From: Oligoflexus sp.
GTDB taxonomy: Bacteria > Bdellovibrionota_B > Oligoflexia > Oligoflexales > Oligoflexaceae
Assembly: GCA_030151925.1 (NCBI GenBank)
Contig: JASLCY010000135.1
Span: forward strand, 1 to 9,294
Direction: 5' to 3'
Length of the DNA: 9,294 nucleotides
This document shows positions 1 to 6,548 of the stretch, piece by piece. Each line of letters opens with the position of its first letter. Positions within the stretch are counted from its first letter, which is position 1. The notes beneath the pieces were generated by a model, which was not told where the DNA came from, did no database searches, and was given only the letters and a program-made list of their open reading frames with translations. The position numbers and the translations under genes are program-made.

Positions 1-128
1 CGAACGTCTTCGTGAGTTCGCACCAGGGTTTCCTCACGCAGGAGGCGCTCGCGAACATAGCGGCGACGACCCTCGAGAGCGTAGCGGATTTCGCCGCGGG
101 CCGACCTCTCAAGAACAGGATCGGTTAG
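1..128 (+). CDS. ldhA: D-lactate dehydrogenase (2-hydroxyacid dehydrogenase family), C-terminal fragment
   Basis: The reading frame beginning at base 3 is open from the window edge and ends at TAG 126-128, giving the last 41 residues of a protein whose start lies outside the window. The segment SSHQGFLTQEALANIAATTL closely resembles the C-terminus of fermentative D-lactate dehydrogenases, for example the GHQAFLT...EAL...I...TL pattern of E. coli LdhA. The His encoded at 21-23 matches the family's catalytic acid/base histidine. The family reduces pyruvate to D-lactate with NADH in the cytoplasm, regenerating NAD+ during fermentation. The gene is followed after 47 bases by the P-type ATPase on the same strand with no obvious terminator, so co-transcription is likely. 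Only the tail is visible, so another D-2-hydroxyacid dehydrogenase is possible, but the HQ-F-T motif favours D-LDH. Confidence 0.8.
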   Translation, partial: NVFVSSHQGFLTQEALANIAATTLESVADFAAGRPLKNRIG

Positions 129-161
129 AAGCCGTCGGCTGAAAAACGTTTGCCATGGAGC

Positions 162-167
162 GAGGAG
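162..167 (+). promoter_or_regulatory. Ribosome binding site of the P-type ATPase
   Basis: GAGGAG ends 8 bases before the ATG at 176. This fixes the start there rather than at the in-frame ATG at 233 (residue 20). Confidence 0.7.
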
Positions 168-175
168 CTTACTGA

Positions 176-2719
176 ATGCCGCGTGTTCGAGATGCAAGAA
201 CGGGATCCGGACCCACGATCGATTACTGGTCTATGGCTCCTCAGGCCGTTCTCGAGAGCCTCGGGGCCAACGCCTCAGGCCTGACGCCCGAAGAGGCGGC
301 GCGACGCCTTGAAGCCTACGGTTACAATGAAGTCGACGACAAACCGCAATTGACTGTGCTCCGAGCTCTTTGGAACCAGGTCAAGAGCCCTCTCGTCCTG
401 ATCCTGTTCGTCGCTGCTTTGATCTCGGGCCTCTCCGAGAACTGGACGGAAGCGAGCATCGTGCTCGCGATCCTGCTCGGCAGCACCGGCCTCGGCTTCT
501 GGCGTGAATACAGTTCGAACGCGGCGTTAGAAGCCCTGGCGCGACGGATACAGCTGCAGGCCAACCTCCTGCGCGCGGGGCAACCCGTGTCCGTGCCCGC
601 GCGTGAGGTGGTGCCGGGCGATATCCTGGTTTTGACGCCTGGCGTCCTGGTGCCTGCGGACGCTCTGGTGCTCTCGGCGAGCGAGCTCTTCCTGGATCAG
701 GCGGTCGTGACCGGCGAAAGTTTTGCCGTCGAGAAAAAGCCTTCGGCCGAAGGCCTCGGCGCTGCGGTCGCCTACGCCGAGCGCAGCAACTATCTCTTCC
801 AGGGCACCAACGTCCATGCTGGGCGAGGTCTGGCGGTTATCGTCAAGACCGGGCGCGCGACGTCCTATGCGGCTATCGTCAAGGACCTGGCGCACGCATC
901 GCCCGAGACCGAATTCGACCGCGGCCTGCGCACCTTCAGTACCATGCTGCTGAATATCATGCTGGTCATGGTTTTGATCGCCTTCATAGCATGCGCCTTC
1001 ATGGGCCGCTCCTGGAGCGAGGCCCTGATGTTCGCCGTCGCGCTCGCGGTCGGCCTCAGCCCGGAGCTGCTGCCGGCTATCGTCGCGGTAAACCTGGCCC
1101 GCAGCGCTACGCTGCTGGCTCATAAAGGGATGCTCGTCCGCAGGCTCAACGCGATCGAGAATCTCGGCAGCATGGATATCATCTGCACCGACAAGACCGG
1201 TACGCTCACCGAAGGCACCGTGGTCATGCAGGGCGCCTTCGATTGCGCTGGGCGGCCGTCGCCCGAAGTATTCTCCTGGGCACGAGCCAACGCCTTGCTG
1301 CAGAGCGGTTTACCGAATCCATTGGATCAGTCGATCCTGGATAAGGACGCGACCGGTATCGCAACGCCCGAGAAGATAGGCGAGGTGCCTTACGACTTCG
1401 TCCGGAAAAGATTGAGCGTCGTGATAACCGAGGGGGAAGGCGCGCGCCTCGTGACCAAAGGCGCCCTGGATCAGATTCTGGACGTCTGCGTGCGCCTGCC
1501 CGATGGCCGTCCCCTGAGCGAGGCTCGGGCGGAGATCGAAGCGCTGTTCCAGGCCTGGAGCGGCCAAGGCATGCGTGTCCTCGGCGTCGCGACCCGCGAT
1601 CTCGAACGGAAAAGCGGTTATGCAAAGGATGATGAGCGGGAGATGATCCTGCGCGGCTTCATCACCTTCGCCGACCAACCGAAAGGCGACGTCGCCGCCG
1701 TCATCCGGCAGCTCGATGGCCTCGGCGTTCGCGTGAAAGTCATCACGGGCGATAACCGCCTCGTGGCCCGGCACGTCGCGACTCAGGTCGGGCTCGAAGG
1801 TCAGCGCCTGCTTACGGGTGAGGAGCTCGACACGCTGGATGACGAGGCGCTGGGCGCGCGGATCGAGAGCATAACCGTGTTCTCGCAGATGAATCCGAGC
1901 CACAAGGAAAGGATCATCCGCACGCTCAGAACGAAAGGGCATGTCGTCGGTTATATGGGCGATGGCATCAACGATACCCCGGCGATGCATGCGGCGGATG
2001 CCAGCATTTCGGTCGAGAGCGCGGTGGATGTGGCGAAGGCGACCGCCGACTTCGTCCTCCTGGAAAAGGACCTCGAAATCATCAAAAAAGGCATCGAGGA
2101 AGGCCGCAAGACTTTCGGCAACACGCAGAAATATATCCTGCTCACGACCAGCGCCAATCTCGGCAATATGATAAGCATGGCGTTCGCGGCTCTGGCTTTG
2201 CCTTTCCTGCCGATGCTGGCCAGCCAGATCCTGCTCAATAACTTCCTGTCCGACGTGCCGGCGGTAGGCCTGGCGGAAGATGCGGTGGACGCTGATTTCA
2301 CGGCCGTCCCGCGGCGTTGGGAGATGCGTTTCGTGCGTTCTTTCATGATCCAGTTCGGCCTCGTCAGCTCGCTCTTCGATCTCCTGGCCTTCGCCATGCT
2401 GCTGCTGGTCTTCCGCGTGACGCCGGAAGTCTTCCGCACGGCCTGGTTCCTCGAATCGCTGCTGACGGAGCTCGCGGTGACCTTCATCCTGCGCACGCGG
2501 CGTCGCTTCGATCAGAGCCGTCCCGGTCGACTGCTGGTCGGCTGTTCGATCGTCGTCGCCGCGATCGGCCTTCTCATCCCTTTTTTACCGGTGATGCACC
2601 ACCTGGGTTTCCAGGCTCTGCCCTGGCCCATCTTCCTCTTCGTGATCCTGCTCACGCTCGTTTATGCGGGGGGAACGGAGTGGGTGAAAAAAGGCTTTTA
2701 TCGCCGTTATCCGAATTGA
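176..2719 (+). CDS. mgtA: MgtA-like P-type (P3B) cation-transporting ATPase
   Basis: This is a complete 847-residue integral membrane ATPase of the P-type superfamily. Visible in order are a cation-ATPase N-terminal domain (about residues 17-55), the actuator-domain TGES at 179-182, and the membrane PELLP motif at 296-300. The phosphorylation motif DKTGT follows at 339-343 (Asp339 is the phospho-acceptor), then the nucleotide-binding KGA at 428-430, TGD at 524-526, and the hinge MGDGIND at 594-600. Hydrophobic helices flank these, with a C-terminal bundle after about 655. The PELLP-IV-LAR context, the NLGN...LPFLPMLASQILLNN stretch and the terminal KGFYRRY resemble bacterial MgtA/MgtB, which import Mg2+ using ATP. 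At 847 residues it is somewhat shorter than typical MgtA (about 900), mostly at the N-terminus. It lies 47 bases behind the lactate dehydrogenase gene and probably shares its transcript. The superfamily is certain. Mg2+ as substrate is inferred from family resemblance; a Ca2+-type or other divalent pump is the alternative. Confidence 0.88.
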   Translation: MPRVRDARTGSGPTIDYWSMAPQAVLESLGANASGLTPEEAARRLEAYGYNEVDDKPQLTVLRALWNQVKSPLVLILFVAALISGLSENWTEASIVLAILLGSTGLGFWREYSSNAALEALARRIQLQANLLRAGQPVSVPAREVVPGDILVLTPGVLVPADALVLSASELFLDQAVVTGESFAVEKKPSAEGLGAAVAYAERSNYLFQGTNVHAGRGLAVIVKTGRATSYAAIVKDLAHASPETEFDRGLRTFSTMLLNIMLVMVLIAFIACAFMGRSWSEALMFAVALAVGLSPELLPAIVAVNLARSATLLAHKGMLVRRLNAIENLGSMDIICTDKTGTLTEGTVVMQGAFDCAGRPSPEVFSWARANALLQSGLPNPLDQSILDKDATGIATPEKIGEVPYDFVRKRLSVVITEGEGARLVTKGALDQILDVCVRLPDGRPLSEARAEIEALFQAWSGQGMRVLGVATRDLERKSGYAKDDEREMILRGFITFADQPKGDVAAVIRQLDGLGVRVKVITGDNRLVARHVATQVGLEGQRLLTGEELDTLDDEALGARIESITVFSQMNPSHKERIIRTLRTKGHVVGYMGDGINDTPAMHAADASISVESAVDVAKATADFVLLEKDLEIIKKGIEEGRKTFGNTQKYILLTTSANLGNMISMAFAALALPFLPMLASQILLNNFLSDVPAVGLAEDAVDADFTAVPRRWEMRFVRSFMIQFGLVSSLFDLLAFAMLLLVFRVTPEVFRTAWFLESLLTELAVTFILRTRRRFDQSRPGRLLVGCSIVVAAIGLLIPFLPVMHHLGFQALPWPIFLFVILLTLVYAGGTEWVKKGFYRRYPN

Positions 2720-2722
2720 TCA

Positions 2723-2744
2723 GGACGGTCCCGAGGGATCGTCC
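2723..2744. terminator. Hairpin between convergent genes, possible bidirectional terminator
   Basis: Left arm 2723-2731 and right arm 2736-2744 pair over 9 bp, including one G-T wobble, around a four-base loop. It begins 3 bases after the ATPase stop and lies just beyond the stop of the opposite-strand gene at 2760. No T-tract follows on either strand, so intrinsic termination would be weak. It may instead act as a 3' mRNA-stabilising structure. Confidence 0.4.
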
Positions 2745-2759
2745 CGTTCGAGGGCCGGC

Positions 2760-3134
2760 TCAACGGATGCTGGTGGCGTTGACGTCTATCGTAGGCGAGA
2801 CAGGGGGTAAAGCTCTTTGCGATTGGGGCACCTTGGTCTGCGACAGATCGCCTTCGGCGGCTGGCAACTGCGGCGTGCAGACCGTCATGGATTCGCCCTT
2901 GCCGCTTTTTCCGCCCGGGCAGGCGGCCTTCTTCTCATGAGCGAGACGGGCTTTGCGATTGGCCTCCCTTTCGGCTTTGGGAATATAACGAATCGGCGCC
3001 GAGAGCTGGGCCGGAGGCGTGGCGATTTCCTCGCCGGCGGAGACGGGGGGAGTCTGGACGACTTCGGCCTGAGCGAAACCCGTTAAACCGAGGAGAAGAG
3101 AGAGGGCGAACGAAGATGTTATGATGCGTGCCAT
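2760..3134 (-). CDS. Small exported protein of unknown function
   Basis: This 124-residue protein starts with a textbook Sec signal peptide: MARIITSS, a hydrophobic core (ALSLLLGLTGF) and a predicted cleavage after AQA at residue 23. The mature part of about 100 residues is rich in Pro and Ala. It contains a charged segment (residues 53-69, KAEREANRKARLAHEKK) likely to be helical, and two cysteines (Cys72 and Cys86) flanking a Gly/Lys-rich loop, which could form a disulphide. No lipobox or membrane helix is present, so a periplasmic or secreted location is expected. A partial ribosome binding site (AAAGG on the minus strand) precedes the ATG by about 7 bases. It converges on the ATPase and diverges from the beta-CASP gene, so it is probably its own transcription unit. 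I do not recognise the family. The signal peptide is the main reason to accept the gene as real. Confidence 0.68.
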   Translation of the reverse strand: MARIITSSFALSLLLGLTGFAQAEVVQTPPVSAGEEIATPPAQLSAPIRYIPKAEREANRKARLAHEKKAACPGGKSGKGESMTVCTPQLPAAEGDLSQTKVPQSQRALPPVSPTIDVNATSIR

Positions 3135-3388
3135 AAGAAGGCCTTTCCCTATTGCGAAGAACGTAACGCCTCAAACGGAGGCGATCCTCTTTCCTCCTCG
3201 CAAGGGTGATGCCAAAGTTCGTCTATCCTCCTCAGGGCCTGCTTCCTTCTTACGCTGATCGATATCGCGATAAGCCCGTCTGCGGCATTTCATCAAAGGT
3301 GCGTGATATCCGGCAACCTCTCCAGCATAACCCTACGGAAAGGAAGGGGTCTTCGGGAACCGCAAATGTGGTCCAACAGTTGCTTAAA

Positions 3389-3419
3389 TCGACTTAGGAA
3401 GACAGAGTAGGGATATATT
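3389..3419 (+). promoter_or_regulatory. Candidate promoter of the beta-CASP gene
   Basis: TATATT at 3414-3419 matches the sigma-70 -10 consensus at five of six positions. TCGACT at 3389-3394 is a weak -35 (four of six) with a long 19-base spacer. Transcription would start about 30 bases before the ATG. The -10 element is the only strong part. Confidence 0.35.
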
Positions 3420-3427
3420 CCACCTGA

Positions 3428-3444
3428 TCGCCGAAGGCGAGGAG
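3428..3444 (+). promoter_or_regulatory. Ribosome binding site with adjacent small hairpin
   Basis: AGGAG at 3440-3444 lies 10 bases before the ATG at 3455 and supports that start. TCGCC (3428-3432) and GGCGA (3436-3440) can form a 5-bp hairpin with a GAA loop that abuts the AGGAG. It could modestly influence ribosome access, but it may be chance in GC-rich DNA. Confidence 0.5.
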
Positions 3445-3454
3445 TGAGCAGAGG

Positions 3455-4849
3455 ATGAAGCATAGTCTGGAGTTTTTGGGCGCGTTCGAAACCGTTACGG
3501 GAAGCAAGACCCTGTTGACCTTTCGGGATCGGCGTTATCTGATCGATTGCGGTCTCTTTCAGGGCGGCGCCGAAGGCAAAGCGAACAACTGGCGGGACCT
3601 GCCGCTTCCAGCCGCCTCCATCGATGCGGTTTTCCTCACCCACGCTCATCTCGATCACTGCGGTTATCTTCCGCGCCTCTATCGCAGCGGTTTCCGCGGC
3701 GAAGTCTTCTGCTCCCAAGGCACGGCCAAGCTCGCCGCGATCGTCCTGCGCGATGCGGCCTTCCTCGAGGAGGAGCTGGCGGCTTATGCGGCGCGCAGCG
3801 GTTACTCGCATCACGAGAAACCCGAGCCGCTCTTCCGGGTGGAGGATGCGGAGGCCGTTCTGAAGCTCTTTCGGCCGCTGGAGCGCGACGCTTGGCACGA
3901 AGTCGCCGAAGGATTGGAAATCAAGCTGCTGAGGGCCGGGCATATCATCGGCGCGAGCGTGATCGAAGTCAAACTCAGCGAAGGCCCGAAGAAGACGGTG
4001 ATCGGTTTCTCCGGCGACCTCGGCAATGATCGTTCGCTCATCCTCAAGGCGCCGGAGTCCCTGGAAAGCGTCGACCTCCTCGTGCTGGAATCGACCTATG
4101 GCGATCGGCTCCACGGTTCGCAGCAGGCGTTGGACCAGCTCGGCGATTGCCTCGCGCCGGTCCTGCAGGCCGGCGGCGTCGCCGTCATCCCAGCTTTCGC
4201 CGTCGGGCGTTCGCAGGACCTTATCCATATGATCGCGCTGCTCGAACGTACGGGGCGCATCCCTACGGTTCCCGTGATCCTCGACAGCCCCATGTCGCGG
4301 CAGGCCCTCGACATCTTCCGCGAGGAATCGGAGGACCACAAGCCGGGCTTCGTCTTCGGCCAGGGGCCGATCAGCTTTTTCCCGGAAAAATTCGAGACGG
4401 TCACCACTCCCGACCAGTCGATGGAAGTCTGCATGAGGAGCGGGCCGTTCATCGTGATCTCGGCTTCCGGCATGATCAGCGGCGGTCGCGTGCTCCATCA
4501 TCTGAAGGTGCGGCTGCCCGATCCGCGCAATATCGTGATCCTGGTCGGCTATCAGGCGCTGGGCACTAAGGGCCGCTACCTGCAGGACCACGCCGCGGAG
4601 GAGGGCAGCCTGCGCATCCATCATCAGGACGTTCCCGTGCTGGCTAAGATCGCCAGCATCGCGACCTTGTCCGGCCACGCGGATCGCGACGAGATCGTAC
4701 GCTGGCTGGCTGCGAGCGCTACCCCGCCGCGGGAGATCATTCTGAATCATGGCGAGAGGAAATCTCAGGAAGCCCTGGCTAGGACTATTCACGAAACCCT
4801 GGGAATCAAGGCCACGCCGAGCTGCAGCAAACAGAAATGGGAATTCTGA
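3455..4849 (+). CDS. Beta-CASP metallo-beta-lactamase-fold ribonuclease (CPSF73/Ysh1-like)
   Basis: This complete 464-residue cytoplasmic hydrolase has the full zinc-site signature. HAHLDH lies at 63-68 (motif 2), His163 in AGHIIGAS (motif 3) and Asp188 in FSGDLG (motif 4). The beta-CASP residues are Glu212 in ESTYGD (motif A), His408 in LSGHADRDE (motif B) and His432 in LNHGE (motif C). SASGMISGGR and GYQALGTKGRYL are also typical of the family. Such enzymes use two Zn2+ ions to cleave RNA endonucleolytically and sometimes exonucleolytically; this architecture matches the bacterial/archaeal CPSF-like branch annotated as RNA exonuclease or MBL-fold hydrolase. No KH domains precede it, unlike many archaeal aCPSF1 proteins. 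It converges with the P-loop gene with no intergenic base. RNA as substrate is family knowledge; the particular target is unknown. Confidence 0.9.
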   Translation: MKHSLEFLGAFETVTGSKTLLTFRDRRYLIDCGLFQGGAEGKANNWRDLPLPAASIDAVFLTHAHLDHCGYLPRLYRSGFRGEVFCSQGTAKLAAIVLRDAAFLEEELAAYAARSGYSHHEKPEPLFRVEDAEAVLKLFRPLERDAWHEVAEGLEIKLLRAGHIIGASVIEVKLSEGPKKTVIGFSGDLGNDRSLILKAPESLESVDLLVLESTYGDRLHGSQQALDQLGDCLAPVLQAGGVAVIPAFAVGRSQDLIHMIALLERTGRIPTVPVILDSPMSRQALDIFREESEDHKPGFVFGQGPISFFPEKFETVTTPDQSMEVCMRSGPFIVISASGMISGGRVLHHLKVRLPDPRNIVILVGYQALGTKGRYLQDHAAEEGSLRIHHQDVPVLAKIASIATLSGHADRDEIVRWLAASATPPREIILNHGERKSQEALARTIHETLGIKATPSCSKQKWEF

Positions 4850-5521
4850 TCAACGCGCTTCGGTCCGGCATTCGCGGGGAATAAGATCCTCGATCGCCGC
4901 CATCGTCCGAGTGACCTTGGCGGCGAAGCTGGCTTCCGACTCGATCACGATGCGGTTGGGATGCCCGCGCCAGGCGTGGAGGATGGCCTCGTCGACCAGC
5001 GCGGCCTGCTCGACCGTCTCGAGGCGTTGCGGATTGCTGTGGTTATAACCGCTGGCGATCGGCGAACGCAGATGGATCACGGCCATGTAGCGAGCCAGCT
5101 CGGCTTCGCGCGTCGTGCCCATCGCCTGCCAATAATCGCCTTGATCGAGAGGCCAATAAGCGGCCCCATCGATCGTGCCTCGATCGCAAAGGCCGAAGCG
5201 GCTTTGCCCCGCCTCGAGGAGTATCGATTCCAACTGCCGCTGGACGTGATAGATCGCCTTTTGCGTGGCGGCGACGCCGCTCGAGCTCGTGGTTCGCCAA
5301 AAGCCGCCTGAAAACAGGACGGTCGCCGACTCGGGAACGAGGGCCACGTGTTGGCAAACCAGGTTCTGCGCGAGATTGAGAATAGCGGTCTTGCCCGCGC
5401 CCGGGCCGCCGGTGATGGCGATGAGCGAGCAGGGGCCATGCTGAGTCCCGCAGCGGCAGGGCAGGCGGCCGACCGTGGGACCGCTGTGGAGCAGCTGTTT
5501 CGATAGTATCGTTTCACGCAT
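4850..5521 (-). CDS. P-loop NTPase, AAA_28 / NadR-kinase-like
   Basis: Read from ATG 5521, this is a 223-residue protein. A Walker A motif GGPGAGKT lies at residues 38-45, PES at 63-65, a Walker B-like DRG at 113-115 followed by DGAAYWP (from Asp118), and a C-terminal QRLETVEQAALVDEAILHAW helix that would form the lid. This order is typical of the AAA_28 family, small kinase-like NTPases related to the NadR C-terminal domain; the substrate is unknown. Ahead of the P-loop are three closely spaced cysteines (22, 24, 31), which could bind a metal or respond to redox state. The frame remains open upstream to a TTG at 5578. I prefer the ATG because GGAG lies 11 bases before it and because a promoter-like element sits inside the would-be extension. 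It ends back to back with the beta-CASP gene and diverges from the membrane-protein gene. Confidence 0.8.
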   Translation of the reverse strand: MRETILSKQLLHSGPTVGRLPCRCGTQHGPCSLIAITGGPGAGKTAILNLAQNLVCQHVALVPESATVLFSGGFWRTTSSSGVAATQKAIYHVQRQLESILLEAGQSRFGLCDRGTIDGAAYWPLDQGDYWQAMGTTREAELARYMAVIHLRSPIASGYNHSNPQRLETVEQAALVDEAILHAWRGHPNRIVIESEASFAAKVTRTMAAIEDLIPRECRTEAR

Positions 5522-5549
5522 CGTTGGATCATCTCCGGGTTCAAGGAAT

Positions 5550-5578
5550 AGTATGCCAGCAAGAGAGCACCCGCTCAA
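5550..5578 (-). promoter_or_regulatory. Candidate promoter of the P-loop NTPase gene
   Basis: On the minus strand TTGAGC (5578-5573) and CATACT (5555-5550) are separated by 17 bases, each matching the sigma-70 hexamer at four of six positions. Transcription would start near 5542, about 20 bases before ATG 5521. This is consistent with the shorter protein and would exclude the TTG at 5578. Confidence 0.42.
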
Positions 5579-5585
5579 TCGTCGA

Positions 5586-5591
5586 TAAAAT
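5586..5591 (+). promoter_or_regulatory. Candidate -10 element of the membrane-protein gene
   Basis: TAAAAT matches TATAAT at five of six positions and lies 41 bases before the ATG at 5633. No good -35 is found at normal spacing. It sits back to back with the minus-strand promoter candidate in the 111-base divergent gap. Confidence 0.3.
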
Positions 5592-5632
5592 GTCCCTGGT
5601 TTTCGTCCCGCCGCGCAAGCATCATCGCCTTC

Positions 5633-6391
5633 ATGAATGGACTCGGCTTTTTCATCTGCGGATTGATTTTAGTGAACGGCATGCTGCTGCGGAGAGTGCA
5701 GACGCCCCTGCGGCCGAATTTCTGGAACGAGGTGAAGCGATGTTTGCGGCAGAGGGATTATCTTCTCAGCCTGCTCTCGGTCGGCACGGATCTCGAGAGC
5801 CGTCTCCGGGTCCGCCTGCTTAAGGAGATCAGGCAGGGGCGGCTGCGTATCGACGATCTCGAGGCTTTGGCCGAACTTTTTAAAAATGCGGAAGTCCACC
5901 TGGGCCAGGCTAAAAATTTGCGTTTAACCACAATGACCCACTTGTGTTTGGTAATTTTGATCCCACTCTGTCTTAGACTGCTATGGTCGGGACGCTGGTG
6001 GTGCGGTGGAACCCCTGACGGCGAGCTTCTGCTGGCGATACTGGGTTTCGTTGGCATCGCCTGGGGATTGAACCGGGTTTGGCCCGAACTCTGTCTGGGA
6101 CGAGCTGATACGCTGTGGGATTTCGTGCTGGCCTATTTAGGCGAACGGGATTGCGGCTTTTGGCGGAAGACCTTGATTCAGCTGGAAAAACAGGCCTGGT
6201 TGAGCGGTTTGGACTCAAGGGACGAGCGGCAAACGCACCTTCAGGATTTTATACGGCAGCAAAGCCTGGTTTTTGAGAGGCGCCTGCGTTTGATCGAGGA
6301 TAGCCTCGGGCCTGGCGAGCTGCTCTTAAGCGCTTTTTTTGGTTTTATCTTACTTTATCGCCCTGTTTTAAGCCAGTTTGGCATGTTCTGA
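5633..6391 (+). CDS. Four-helix integral membrane protein of unknown function
   Basis: This 252-residue protein has hydrophobic segments at about 4-19, 102-118, 131-149 and 229-246. Between them are two soluble, charged, probably helical regions of about 80 residues (20-101 and 150-228). The layout helix / about 80 residues / helix, repeated twice, recalls T2SF (GspF/TadB/TadC) inner-membrane platform proteins. The end of each soluble part has the run of charged and hydrophobic helix followed by a membrane anchor seen there (for example RRLRLIEDSLGPGELLLSAFF). I see no diagnostic motif, so this is only a structural guess. There is no recognisable ribosome binding site before the ATG, and the next in-frame Met (residue 17) has none either, so the start is uncertain. 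Codons such as TTT, TTA and AAA are much commoner than in the flanking genes, suggesting a lineage-specific or acquired gene. Confidence 0.65.
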   Translation: MNGLGFFICGLILVNGMLLRRVQTPLRPNFWNEVKRCLRQRDYLLSLLSVGTDLESRLRVRLLKEIRQGRLRIDDLEALAELFKNAEVHLGQAKNLRLTTMTHLCLVILIPLCLRLLWSGRWWCGGTPDGELLLAILGFVGIAWGLNRVWPELCLGRADTLWDFVLAYLGERDCGFWRKTLIQLEKQAWLSGLDSRDERQTHLQDFIRQQSLVFERRLRLIEDSLGPGELLLSAFFGFILLYRPVLSQFGMF

Positions 6392-6483
6392 TTTCCAATC
6401 CGTATGAAGAGCTGAATCCCTTAAACGACCTGCACTTGAGAATGGACAAAGGGGAAGAAGCCGTGTAACTCTGGCTGTTTCTC

Positions 6484-6512
6484 ATAGTGATCTTAATCTA
6501 AGCATCTATAAT
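6484..6512 (+). promoter_or_regulatory. Promoter of the DUF6178 operon
   Basis: A perfect TATAAT (6507-6512) lies 36 bases before the ATG in an A/T-rich stretch. The best -35 at 16-base spacing, TAGTGA at 6485-6490, is poor, so an activator or alternative contacts may compensate. A small inverted repeat, CTTA-ATC-TAAG at 6492-6502, sits in the spacer. The rest of the 157-base gap (6392-6548) shows no terminator for the upstream gene. Confidence 0.55.
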
Positions 6513-6535
6513 GAATCCTCGTTTCTTCGACTCTC

Positions 6536-6542
6536 AGAGGAG
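6536..6542 (+). promoter_or_regulatory. Ribosome binding site of the DUF6178 gene
   Basis: AGAGGAG lies 6 bases before ATG 6549, a strong Shine-Dalgarno sequence at good spacing that fixes the start. Confidence 0.75.
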
Positions 6543-6548
6543 CTATCC

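Larger units (their letters stand above)
3135..3454. other. Divergent intergenic region (320 bases)
   Basis: This gap separates the exported-protein gene (minus) from the beta-CASP gene (plus) and should hold the promoters of both. It contains a 6-bp inverted repeat (CGCCTC at 3167-3172 and GAGGCG at 3178-3183, 5-base loop) in the leader of the minus-strand gene, a candidate promoter near 3389-3419, and a small hairpin next to the plus-strand ribosome binding site. A 63-codon frame at 3206-3397 lacks a recognisable product and is not called. I found no convincing minus-strand promoter. Confidence 0.5.

Noticed and set aside
527..1123. Minus-strand open frame of 198 codons
   Set aside because: It is a shadow of the ATPase, with low-complexity Arg/Gln/His/Asp composition and no domain.
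1310..1990. Minus-strand open frame of 226 codons
   Set aside because: It overlaps the catalytic core of the P-type ATPase in antisense and shows no motif.
2716..2721. TTGATC as a possible FNR/ANR half-site in view of the fermentative gene
   Set aside because: There is no matching ATCAA half at the required spacing, and it falls at a gene end. No full FNR-type box was found in any promoter region of the window.
3206..3397. 63-codon plus-strand frame in the divergent gap
   Set aside because: There is no signal peptide, motif or convincing ribosome binding site, and the composition is not protein-like enough. It could be a small gene, but nothing supports it beyond being open.
3293..4792. Minus-strand open frame of 499 codons
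   Set aside because: It lies antisense over the beta-CASP gene, whose motifs and ribosome binding site are clear. The translation (rich in Arg, Asp, His, Gln) has no recognisable domain. It is a typical GC-rich shadow frame.
6492..6502. CTTA-ATC-TAAG inverted repeat in the DUF6178 promoter spacer as an operator
   Set aside because: Arms of four bases in A/T-rich DNA are expected by chance. Noted with the promoter but not called separately.
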